Below are positions 14,696-20,895 of a stretch of DNA of 20,895 nucleotides, one piece after another (positions within the stretch are counted from its first letter, which is position 1; each line of letters begins with the position of its first letter). The DNA is from DATMER01 sp035536935 (GTDB lineage: Bacteria > Acidobacteriota > Thermoanaerobaculia > Multivoradales > UBA5704), in contig DATLNC010000046.1 in assembly GCA_035536935.1 (NCBI GenBank), positions 1 to 20,895 of the forward strand, in the 5' to 3' direction. Under the pieces are notes generated by a model. It ran no database searches, had not been told where the DNA came from, and saw only the letters and a list, made by a program, of their open reading frames with translations. Made by a program: the position numbers and the translations under genes.

Positions 14696-15004
14696 TTAAT
14701 CGAGATCGAAAGGGCGGCGCGGGGGGCCCGTGTCGGGGTCCTCCTCGGCGCGGCGCATGGCTTCGCGGAACTTCTCTTCGAGGAGGCGGTCGCGGTCCTT
14801 CATGGCCGCGACCTCGCGCTGGAAGACGTCCTCGGCCCGGGCCTTGTCGTCGTCGAGCCCCTTGAGCAGGGAGTCGAAGTCCTTGCCTCCGGCGAGCGGC
14901 TGCTTGGCCTTGCGGTGGGAGAGGACCTCGCCCGTCTCGGCATCGATCACCAGGTCGGAGCTGCAGTCGGGGCAGCGGACGGTCAGCTTTCGGGTCTCGC
15001 TCAC
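14696..15004 (-). CDS. Small CxxC protein with coiled-coil C-terminus
   Basis: A 102-residue cytoplasmic protein of unknown function. Near the N-terminus C11-P-D-C14 forms half of a zinc-ribbon-like knuckle inside a beta-rich stretch (KLTVRCPDCSSDLVIDAETGEVLSH). No second Cys pair exists, so metal binding would need dimerisation. Residues about 45-90 are highly charged and helical (DDDKARAEDVFQREV, then KDRDRLLEEKFREAM), probably a coiled coil. The best start is GTG at 15004; it has no separated Shine-Dalgarno sequence, but TAGAAT ends 6 nt upstream, consistent with a leaderless mRNA. It is divergent from the HD-domain gene across 37 bp and precedes the NYN gene on the same strand. No family assignment is offered. 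Confidence 0.65.
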   Translation of the reverse strand: MSETRKLTVRCPDCSSDLVIDAETGEVLSHRKAKQPLAGGKDFDSLLKGLDDDKARAEDVFQREVAAMKDRDRLLEEKFREAMRRAEEDPDTGPPRRPFDLD

Positions 15005-15041
15005 TCCTCGATTCTACCTGCATTCTGCTACCGTACGCCCC
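15005..15041. promoter_or_regulatory. 37-bp divergent leaderless-type promoter pair
   Basis: The minus strand carries TAGAAT (plus ATTCTA, 15011-15016) 6 nt before the GTG at 15004. The plus strand carries TACCGT (15029-15034) 7 nt before the ATG at 15042. Neither start has a Shine-Dalgarno sequence and no TTGACA-like -35 is recognisable. TAnnnT boxes so close to start codons are the hallmark of leaderless genes in several phyla; use here is inferred. Confidence 0.45.
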
Positions 15042-15620
15042 ATGGCGAACGAACTTCCGGACCGACTTCCGAACCGAGAGACCACCTGGCAGCTCCTCTG
15101 CCAGTACACACAGAAGGAGGGTCTGCGCAAGCATGCGCTGGCCGTCGAGGCCTCGATGCGCCACTACGCCCGCCTCTGGGGCGAGGATGAAGAGCTCTGG
15201 GGCCAGACCGGGCTGATCCACGACTTCGACTACGAGCGCTGGCCCGACGAGCAGAATCACCCTTTCCGGGGCGTCGAGATCCTGGCCGCCCAGGGCTATC
15301 CCGAGGTGATGCGGACCGCGATCCTGGGTCACGCTCCCTACAGCGGAGTGCCGCGGGAGACGAAGCTCGCCAAGGCGCTCTATGCCTGCGACGAGCTGTC
15401 CGGCTTCGTGACGGCGGTGGCCCTGGTCAAGCCCAGCAAGTCGCTCAAGGATGTGGACGTGGCCTCGGTGAAGAAGCGCTTCAAGGAGAAGGCCTTCGCC
15501 CGCGGCGTCCACCGCGAGGACATCTTCCTGGCCACCGAGGAGCTGGGCGTCCCCCTGGACGAGCACATCGCGAACGTCATCCAGGCTCTTCAGAACGAGT
15601 CGGAGAGATTGGGGCTGTAG
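15042..15620 (+). CDS. HD-domain protein, putative phosphohydrolase
   Basis: A 192-residue soluble HD-superfamily protein, probably a metal-dependent phosphohydrolase on a nucleotide-like substrate. The full ligand set is visible: H31 (LRKHALAVE), H60-D61 (LIHDFDYERWPD) and D117 (ACDELSGF), with H97 in ILGHAPY. The C-terminal helices include a KPSKSLKDVDVASVKKRFKEKAF segment typical of the stand-alone HD proteins often annotated HDIG-type hydrolases. I take the ATG at 15042; the reading frame is open for another 104 codons upstream but that stretch lies antisense to the CxxC gene and looks non-coding. No Shine-Dalgarno sequence; TACCGT 7 nt upstream suggests a leaderless transcript. Its last 31 bp overlap the end of the convergent YfhO-like gene. 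Substrate unknown. Confidence 0.88.
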   Translation: MANELPDRLPNRETTWQLLCQYTQKEGLRKHALAVEASMRHYARLWGEDEELWGQTGLIHDFDYERWPDEQNHPFRGVEILAAQGYPEVMRTAILGHAPYSGVPRETKLAKALYACDELSGFVTAVALVKPSKSLKDVDVASVKKRFKEKAFARGVHREDIFLATEELGVPLDEHIANVIQALQNESERLGL

Positions 15621-17527
15621 GGGGGCGGCACCAGCCAGACCGCTCCGGCCGCCAGTCCCAGCGCGGCCAGCAGGCAGCCGAGGAGGAACGCCCGCGGACG
15701 GTAGATCGGCTCCCGGTTCACCTTCCTCGGATTCGGGATCTCGTAAATCCAGCCGTCCCGGTCCTGGAAGGCGAGGTGCAGGGGGAGCCGGACGCCCGGG
15801 TCGGCCAGGAGGTAGCGCACCCCCAGATCCTGGTAGAGCCGCGTATCCTCCTTCCCGCGATATCCCAGCTCGGGTATCTCTCCCCACCAGCCCGCCAGAA
15901 TCGGCTGCAGGCGATCCAGGTACGCGGCCGGCGCCATGGGGTTGTAGACCCGGGCGTCGGAGAGGCCGTAGAGCAGGGGGGTGTTGGGAGGGAAGCTCCG
16001 GCCCAGCGCGGCCATCCGGTAATCCTCCAAGTGGTCCTCAAGGAATCGGATCGGGCCGTTGGGCACGTTGGCCAGCCGCTGCGGCATGGGCGGGTTGGCC
16101 GGCAGGTGGAACAGGAGCAGCTCGGCCGCGATCAGCACCGCGGCGACCGGGGCGGTCCAGCGCTTCCCCTGCCCCCATGCGAGGAGAAAGCTCCCCGTGA
16201 CCAGGAAACGGGCCTGCCAGTAGAGCGAGCCGGTGCGGAGCGGCTCCAGGCGGGCGTCCGGGTGCCCGAGATAACCCCACGCGATCACCGTGCAGAGGGT
16301 TGCGAACGCCAGGAACACGTTCCGTCGCCGGACCTCGCCCAGCCGCACCCGCTCCAGCGTGCAGGCTCCGAGATAGCACAGGCTCCAGGCGAGGGGGAGC
16401 AGCAGCCGGCGTGTGCCCGGTCCCCAGGGGGAGAGCAGGACGAGGCAGAGGACCCCGATAGCCAGGAAGAGCCGCTCCTGCGGGAAGCGGCGACCTGTCC
16501 ACAGCGCGAGCAGGACGGCGAGCAGAGTCACGCTGCCGCAGAAGCCCGCGGCATCCTCGTTGGTGTTGTTCAGTCCCCAGTAGTCCAGGTAGCGGCTGTT
16601 GCCATAGGCATTGGGAGCAACGACCGGAAGCCAGTGCTCGGCGAGATTCCCCATTTGCGGAGCCGACTCGCGAGAGGCCCGGAGGGTCTGCGGCAGGTAA
16701 TCCACGAACGGGAGCAGGGCCGGGGCGGCCACGGCGCCGGCGAGAACGAGCGCGAGGGCCATTCTTTTGACATCGCAGATCATGCAGAGGCCGACGGCGT
16801 ACAGGATGGTCTCGGGATGCCCCCCGAGGAGCAGGGCGAACGTGGCAAGCGAGAGCAGGAGGAAGTCCCTCCGTCCTCCCTCCTGCCGGTAGCGGACCAG
16901 GCCATAGAGCACGGCCGGCAGCCATGCCGCCGAGTTGGCCATGGGCCAGCCGAGCCAGAGGATCACGAACCCTCCGAGGCTGAAGGCGAGCGCTCCGGCG
17001 AGGGACGGCCCCTCCCCGAGGCCCTGCCGGCGCATCCAGAGGAAGGAGAAGGTCAGGGACAGGAGGACCCGGAGCGTCGCCATGACGCCGGCCGCCCGCG
17101 GCCAGGGCATGGGCAGGGCCGCCAGCGCGATCGGCTGCAATGCCTGGGATTGGGGGTCGGCGAGCAGCGGCATCCCGGCGCCCACCCACGGGTTCCACAG
17201 CGGCCATCGGCCCTCCCCGAGCTGGATTCGCACCGCTGCCAGGGAAGGTTGGATGAGCAGAATCAGATCCCCCTGGAGAAGATTGCCGTGAGGCTCGACC
17301 TGCGGAAGGTGATGGAAAGGCGTCAGCCCCCGCAGGTTGTCCAGCGGCACCAGCAGCTTCCCGCCGAAGAGCACCGGGCCGAAGAGGATGAGGAGGACGA
17401 CCGAGAAGACGGCCAGAATCCGGGCCGGAACGGCGTCGTACCAGCGGCGGAGCGCGGACCAGAGGAGGATCGCAATGCCCCCGGCGTAGAGGCCGGGCAG
17501 CAGGTCCACCGGGGTCCAGGCGGTCAT
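15590..17527 (-). CDS. YfhO-like polytopic membrane protein
   Basis: A 645-residue integral membrane protein with about a dozen hydrophobic helices from residue 10 to about 460, a soluble stretch (about 480-610), and one C-terminal helix (RAFLLGCLLAALGLAAGAVW). The first extracytoplasmic loop has D87-x5-Q93-P94 and then PLWNPWVGAGMPL (109-121), the pattern of YfhO and related GT-C-fold proteins, which transfer sugars from undecaprenyl-phosphate donors to surface polymers or lipids. The ATG at 17527 lacks a ribosome-binding site; TAAACT ends 9 nt upstream, suggesting leaderless translation. It is divergent from wzm-wzt by 38 bp, so a part in decorating the exported polysaccharide is plausible but unproven. 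The 3' end overlaps the HD gene by 31 bp. Confidence 0.8.
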   Translation of the reverse strand: MTAWTPVDLLPGLYAGGIAILLWSALRRWYDAVPARILAVFSVVLLILFGPVLFGGKLLVPLDNLRGLTPFHHLPQVEPHGNLLQGDLILLIQPSLAAVRIQLGEGRWPLWNPWVGAGMPLLADPQSQALQPIALAALPMPWPRAAGVMATLRVLLSLTFSFLWMRRQGLGEGPSLAGALAFSLGGFVILWLGWPMANSAAWLPAVLYGLVRYRQEGGRRDFLLLSLATFALLLGGHPETILYAVGLCMICDVKRMALALVLAGAVAAPALLPFVDYLPQTLRASRESAPQMGNLAEHWLPVVAPNAYGNSRYLDYWGLNNTNEDAAGFCGSVTLLAVLLALWTGRRFPQERLFLAIGVLCLVLLSPWGPGTRRLLLPLAWSLCYLGACTLERVRLGEVRRRNVFLAFATLCTVIAWGYLGHPDARLEPLRTGSLYWQARFLVTGSFLLAWGQGKRWTAPVAAVLIAAELLLFHLPANPPMPQRLANVPNGPIRFLEDHLEDYRMAALGRSFPPNTPLLYGLSDARVYNPMAPAAYLDRLQPILAGWWGEIPELGYRGKEDTRLYQDLGVRYLLADPGVRLPLHLAFQDRDGWIYEIPNPRKVNREPIYRPRAFLLGCLLAALGLAAGAVWLVPPPYSPNLSDSF

Positions 17528-17565
17528 GGAAGAGGGAGTTTACCGTGGTGTAGAGTTGCGCTCTC
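17528..17565. promoter_or_regulatory. 38-bp divergent leaderless-type promoter pair
   Basis: The minus strand has TAAACT (plus AGTTTA, 17537-17542) with exactly 9 nt to the YfhO-like ATG. The plus strand has TAGAGT (17551-17556) with exactly 9 nt to the wzm ATG. No ribosome-binding site precedes either start. A -35 for each would fall at or inside the opposite gene's start and no consensus match is seen there. The symmetry suggests joint regulation of the two transcripts. Confidence 0.45.
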
Positions 17566-18372
17566 ATGCTCAGGGTCGCCGGCCAGATTTTCCGCTTTCG
17601 CGGCCTCCTGGCCACACTCACCTCTCGGGAGCTCAAGGCACGCTACCGCGGGTCGGCGCTCGGCTTTCTCTGGTCGCTCGCCAACCCGCTCCTGCTGCTC
17701 GCGGTCTATACCTTCGTGTTCAGCATCGTGTTCCAGCCGCGGGTAGCCGGGGCCGATCCCTACGCCCTGTTCGTGGTCAGCGGCCTCTTTCCCTGGATCT
17801 GGCTGTCGACCTCGATGCTGGAAGGGTCCATGTCCCTGATCGCCAACGGCGGCCTGATCCGCAAGGCGGTCTTCCCGGCCGAGCTGCTCCCCATGGTCAC
17901 CGTGCTCTCCAACCTGGTCCACCTGCTCCTGGCCCTGCCCGTGGTCCTGACGGCCGGGCTGGCGAGCTGGCTCCTCACCGACCATGGCGCCGGCGGACTG
18001 TCAGTCGTGCTCCTGCCCGCCGTGGTGCTGCTCCACCTGCCCATGATCTCGGGGCTCGCCCTGGGGTTCGCGGCGCTCACCGTCCACTTCAAGGACGTCC
18101 GCGACCTCCTGGCCAACCTGCTGACCCTGCTCTTCTTCCTGACCCCGATCCTCTACCCGCTGGAGTCGATCCAGCATCTGAGGGCGGTCTGGTGGATCGT
18201 GCGCCTGAACCCGTTCACCCCCTTCACCCTGGCGTACCAGGAGGTGCTCTTCTATGGCCGCTGGCCCACGCCCCAGCTCTGGATCCAGATGGCCCTGGTG
18301 AGCCTCGCCTGCTGGCTGATCGGCACCTGGTTCTTCGAGCGCCTGCGGGAGACCCTGGTGGAGGCGGTATGA
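17566..18372 (+). CDS. wzm: Polysaccharide ABC exporter permease (Wzm-like)
   Basis: A 268-residue ABC-2 type permease for export of lipid-linked O-antigen or similar polysaccharide across the inner membrane. The N-terminal amphipathic signature LTSRELKARYRGSALGFLWSL, leading into the first helix at about residue 33, is typical of Wzm/TagG proteins. Six hydrophobic segments follow, with NPFTPFTLAYQEVLF before the last. Length is normal. It begins at ATG 17566 without a Shine-Dalgarno sequence but with TAGAGT 9 nt upstream, and its stop overlaps the wzt start as ATGA, so the two subunits are translated together. The transported polymer cannot be told from the sequence, since no synthesis genes are in view. 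Confidence 0.92.
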   Translation: MLRVAGQIFRFRGLLATLTSRELKARYRGSALGFLWSLANPLLLLAVYTFVFSIVFQPRVAGADPYALFVVSGLFPWIWLSTSMLEGSMSLIANGGLIRKAVFPAELLPMVTVLSNLVHLLLALPVVLTAGLASWLLTDHGAGGLSVVLLPAVVLLHLPMISGLALGFAALTVHFKDVRDLLANLLTLLFFLTPILYPLESIQHLRAVWWIVRLNPFTPFTLAYQEVLFYGRWPTPQLWIQMALVSLACWLIGTWFFERLRETLVEAV

Positions 18373-19643
18373 CCGAGCCCACGATTCCCGCCATCCGGGT
18401 CGAGGGGCTGGGCAAGCTCTACCGCCGCACCATGCCCGGCGACCGCTTCCGCACCCTGAAGAGCGCCCTGGTGGGTGGCAGCCTGACCACCGACCTCAAG
18501 AGCGACGAGGCCATTGCCGCGCTGCGGGAGGTGGACTTCACGGTCGAGAAGGGCGAGGCCTTCGGCGTCGTCGGCGGCAACGGCTCGGGCAAGTCCACCC
18601 TGCTCAAGCTGGTCGCCGGCATGCTCAAGCCGTCCACCGGACGGATCGTCGTCGACGGCCGGGTCGCCGCCCTGATCGAGCTCGGGGCCGGGTTCCACCC
18701 CGAGATCTCGGGGCGCGAAAACGTCTTCATCAACGGCGCTGTGCTCGGCCTCTCGCGCAAGGAGGTGGAGCGCCGCTACGACGAGATCGTGGAGTTCTCC
18801 GGTCTCGGCGACTTCATGGAAGAGCCGGTCAAGAACTACTCCTCGGGCATGTACGTCCGCCTGGGGTTCGCCGTGGCGGTCCACACCGACCCCGACGTGC
18901 TCCTGGTCGACGAGGTGCTCGCGGTCGGCGACGAAGCCTTCGCGCACCGCTGCATCCGCCGCATCGAAGAGTTCCTCGCCCAGGGCAGGACGCTGCTCCT
19001 GGTGAGCCACTCGCTCGACCTGGTGGAGGGGGTCTGCGACCGGGTGCTCTGGCTCGAGAACGGAGTGCAGCGGCTGGTCGGAACCCCGCGGCGCGTCATC
19101 GACGCCTACCGCCAGGAGGTCGCGGAGAAGGAGGGGGAGGAGCACCAGGCCGCGAAGAAGCAGCGCCAGTCGGTGGAGCTCGGCCCCGAGGGCGAGCCCC
19201 TGCGCTGGGGCTCGCGCGAGGCGGAGATCACCTCGGTGCGCCTCCTCGGTCCGGATGGCGAGCGCTACCACCTGGAGTCGGGCGAGCCCGCGACGTTCGA
19301 GATCCGCGCCAGGGCCGAGCAGCCGCTCGCCGACTTCGTCTTCGGCGTGGCGGTCTCCACGCCGCGGGGGATCGAGTGCTGGGGCACCAACACCGACCTC
19401 GGCGGGCTCCTCCCGGACTCGTTCGAGGGGGAGGTCACCATCCGCCTGACCTGCCCGTCGCTGCGCCTCGCCCCCGGCGACTACGTGGTCGACGCGGCGG
19501 TCCACTCGCGGGACGGCGCCCCCTACGACTACCAGCGCAGGGTCGTCACCTTCACGGTCAGCTCGCGGGAGCGCGGCGTGGGCGTCTACTTCCCGGAGCA
19601 TCGCTGGGACTTCGCCGGCGGGGTGCGCTGGCGGAAGGATTGA
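18369..19643 (+). CDS. wzt: Polysaccharide ABC exporter ATPase with glycan-binding C-terminus (Wzt-like)
   Basis: A 424-residue ATPase partner of the Wzm-like permease. Walker A is GGNGSGKST (69-77), the signature is YSSGMYVRLGF (157-167, SSGM replacing LSGGQ as usual in this subfamily), and Walker B is VLLVDEVLAVGD with D181 and E182; a switch His follows in LLLVSHSLDLV. After the ATPase and a charged linker (about 250-275) comes an approximately 145-residue beta-sandwich-like domain (about 278-424, EITSVRLLGPDG to the end, with GIECWGTNTD and LAPGDYVVDAAVH). This matches Wzt_C domains, which recognise the non-reducing-end cap of the polymer. GGAGG precedes the ATG. The last base of its stop overlaps the glycerate kinase start (TGATG). 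Presence of the C-domain suggests a chain-terminator-dependent export route. Confidence 0.93.
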   Translation: MTEPTIPAIRVEGLGKLYRRTMPGDRFRTLKSALVGGSLTTDLKSDEAIAALREVDFTVEKGEAFGVVGGNGSGKSTLLKLVAGMLKPSTGRIVVDGRVAALIELGAGFHPEISGRENVFINGAVLGLSRKEVERRYDEIVEFSGLGDFMEEPVKNYSSGMYVRLGFAVAVHTDPDVLLVDEVLAVGDEAFAHRCIRRIEEFLAQGRTLLLVSHSLDLVEGVCDRVLWLENGVQRLVGTPRRVIDAYRQEVAEKEGEEHQAAKKQRQSVELGPEGEPLRWGSREAEITSVRLLGPDGERYHLESGEPATFEIRARAEQPLADFVFGVAVSTPRGIECWGTNTDLGGLLPDSFEGEVTIRLTCPSLRLAPGDYVVDAAVHSRDGAPYDYQRRVVTFTVSSRERGVGVYFPEHRWDFAGGVRWRKD

Positions 19644-20755
19644 TGCCCTCCACTCTCAGGGAAATAGCCCGCCGGCTGGCCACCGTGGCGATCGCAGCGG
19701 TGGACCCCGAGCGGCTGGTGAGGGAGGAACTGGCCCGCCGGAATGCGCGTTTCGACGCGGTCCTGGCGGTCGGCAAGGCCTCGGCCGCCATGGCGCGGGG
19801 AGCCCGGGAGTCGCTGGCGCCGAAAAAGCTCCTGATCCGGCCCCACTCCAGCCCGGCCCTCCTCGATCCCCGCTGGGAGCAGATGACCGGCGGCCATCCG
19901 CTGCCCGACCGGCAGAGCCTGGCCGCGGGGGAGCGGCTGCGCGACTGGCTGGAGGGGATCGCCCCGGAGCAGTCCCTGCTCGCCCTGGTCTCCGGCGGCG
20001 CCTCGGCCTGCCTGGAGCTGTCCTCCCCGGGGGTCGACCTGCAGGAAATCATCGAAGCCCATAGGGTCCTCCTCGCCTCCGGGCTCCCCATCGGCGAGAT
20101 CAACGCGGCGCGCAAGCGCCTCTCCGCCCTCAAGGGGGGCGGCGCGCTCCGTTTCACCAAAGGCCGGGTGCTGGCGCTCCTCCTGTCCGATGTTCCGGGG
20201 AACGACCCCGCTACTATTGCTTCCGGACTGTTCGCCGGCCCGGCGGTCGAGAACGTCATAATCGGGAGTGTCCGGCTGGCCACGGCGGCGGTCGCGGCCG
20301 GAGCGCGGAAGCAGGGCTTCTCCGTCGCCGAAGGGGAGCTGACCGGCGACGCATCCGGGGCCGCCCGCGATCTGGTGGCCCGGGGCCGTTCGCTGGAAGG
20401 TCCGGCTGTCGCTCTCGTCCTGGGAGGAGAGACCACGGTAAAGGTTCGGAATGGAGACGGACGGGGAGGCCGCAACGGCGAGCTGGCCCTGTCCGCGGCC
20501 CGGGAGCTGGCGCAGGACGAAGTGGTCCTGTCCCTCGCCACCGACGGCGAGGATGGAACCACCGGCACGGCGGGAGCAGCCGTGGAAGGCAGCACCTGGG
20601 AGGCGATCCGCCGGGCCGGGATCGATCCCGACGCGGCACTGGCCCGCCACGACTCGTTGCCGGCCCTGGAGAAAGCCCCCGGGGCGCTCCTGCGGACCGG
20701 CGTCACCGGGACCAACGTGGGAGACCTGGCGATTTATCTGCGCCGGCCAGGCTGA
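19643..20755 (+). CDS. Glycerate 2-kinase, GckA/TtuD (MOFRL) family
   Basis: Phosphorylates D-glycerate with ATP to 2-phosphoglycerate, feeding glycolysis. Family motifs are clear in order: AVGKASAAMA (about 42-51), TGGHPLPDRQSLAAGE, LVSGGASACLE, INAARKRLSALKGGG, LLLSDVPGNDPATIASG, LVLGGETTVKVRNGDGRGGRNGELAL, LATDGEDGTTGTAGA and TGVTGTNVGDL near the C-terminus, where TGPTGTN is more usual. At 370 residues it is shorter than most relatives, which exceed 400, mainly through a shorter N-terminus. The ATG at 19643 follows GGAAGGA and overlaps the wzt stop by 1 bp (TGATG). An upstream in-frame extension overlaps wzt and is rejected. Co-transcription with wzm-wzt is likely from spacing, although a metabolic link to export is not obvious. 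Confidence 0.93.
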   Translation: MPSTLREIARRLATVAIAAVDPERLVREELARRNARFDAVLAVGKASAAMARGARESLAPKKLLIRPHSSPALLDPRWEQMTGGHPLPDRQSLAAGERLRDWLEGIAPEQSLLALVSGGASACLELSSPGVDLQEIIEAHRVLLASGLPIGEINAARKRLSALKGGGALRFTKGRVLALLLSDVPGNDPATIASGLFAGPAVENVIIGSVRLATAAVAAGARKQGFSVAEGELTGDASGAARDLVARGRSLEGPAVALVLGGETTVKVRNGDGRGGRNGELALSAARELAQDEVVLSLATDGEDGTTGTAGAAVEGSTWEAIRRAGIDPDAALARHDSLPALEKAPGALLRTGVTGTNVGDLAIYLRRPG

Positions 20756-20794
20756 ATGAAGTAGCATCGGAGCACACCGACAAGGAGATTTGCC

Positions 20795-20895
20795 GTGCAG
20801 GAGACCCCGAAAGGGCTCGAGGTCAAGATCAGCGACGAGGAGCTGAAGGGCCGTTACTCGAACCTTCTGCGGATCAGCCATACCCGCGAGGAGTT
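20795..20895 (+). CDS. DUF3467 family protein, 5' part only
   Basis: Thirty-three codons run off the window edge. GTG at 20795 is preceded by AAGGAG with 7 nt spacing. The peptide begins VQETPKGLEVKISDEELKGR and continues to YSNLLRISHTREE, which fits the start of DUF3467, a short family (about 100 residues) of unknown function with a GxYSNxxxIxHxxxEF pattern. The gene lies 39 bp after the glycerate kinase stop, with a TAGCAT box (20762-20767) that could provide its own promoter. Confidence 0.75.
   Translation, partial: MQETPKGLEVKISDEELKGRYSNLLRISHTREE

Noticed and set aside
14730..15041. N-terminal extension of the HD protein into the CxxC gene region
   Set aside because: It lies wholly antisense to a better gene, is Ser/Arg-rich and ends where the HD homology and a leaderless-type box begin.
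15776..17746. Plus-strand frame of 656 codons opposite the YfhO-like gene
   Set aside because: It extends through the divergent promoter into wzm out of frame; no domain is seen, and the minus-strand protein has clear membrane helices.
18252..19601. Minus-strand frame of 449 codons opposite wzt
   Set aside because: wzt has complete ATPase motifs; the antisense frame lacks any.

Overview
The window is high-GC bacterial chromosome with dense coding and mostly short or overlapping gene junctions. I see no plasmid, phage, insertion-sequence, CRISPR, tRNA or rRNA signature. The gene set points to a Gram-negative-type cell: a Wzm/Wzt polysaccharide exporter, a very large NAD-dependent glutamate dehydrogenase and a YfhO-like membrane protein. 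It also has a zinc-finger-headed TPR protein and a small secreted peptide ending in EIDPNG, which resemble proteins I associate with Acidobacteriota, particularly Thermoanaerobaculia. That placement is inference from recall, not a measured result.

Layout. 1-1837: an intrinsic-terminator-like hairpin for a gene left of the window, then lepA. 1859-4729: a small regulatory island with a Cro/C1-type (XRE) regulator on the minus strand, a roughly 300-bp AT-richer control region, a 98-residue secreted cysteine peptide, a strong hairpin, a zinc-finger/TPR protein, and a second XRE regulator converging on it. 4785-7603: a minus-strand pair, a flavin amine/amino-acid oxidase translationally coupled to a DUF885 metallohydrolase-like protein. 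7675-13009: divergently, the 1608-residue glutamate dehydrogenase followed 1 nt later by a small two-helix membrane protein. 13027-14553: a NYN-domain putative ribonuclease with a C-terminal OST-HTH/LOTUS domain and a long acidic/basic disordered N-terminus. 14696-15620: a small CxxC protein and a divergent HD-domain protein. 15590-17527: a YfhO-like polytopic membrane protein. 17566-20755: an overlapping operon wzm-wzt-glycerate kinase. The window ends in the first 33 codons of a DUF3467 protein.

How the genes may work together. The oxidase, DUF885 protein and glutamate dehydrogenase sit around one divergent promoter region and suggest amino-acid or peptide catabolism feeding 2-oxoglutarate. 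Wzm, Wzt (with a glycan-recognition C-terminus) and perhaps the YfhO-like protein suggest export or decoration of a cell-surface polysaccharide, but no glycosyltransferases of a biosynthetic locus are in view. The most intriguing part is 1859-4729, where a secreted peptide, a TPR protein and two stand-alone HTH regulators are the same kinds of part found in Gram-positive RRNPP peptide-signalling systems, here as separate genes.

A second theme is translation initiation. Several genes without a Shine-Dalgarno sequence have a TAnnnT hexamer 6-9 nt before the start codon, including two divergent pairs separated by only 37 and 38 bp, which suggests leaderless mRNAs. Three other genes appear to start at TTG behind good ribosome-binding sites.
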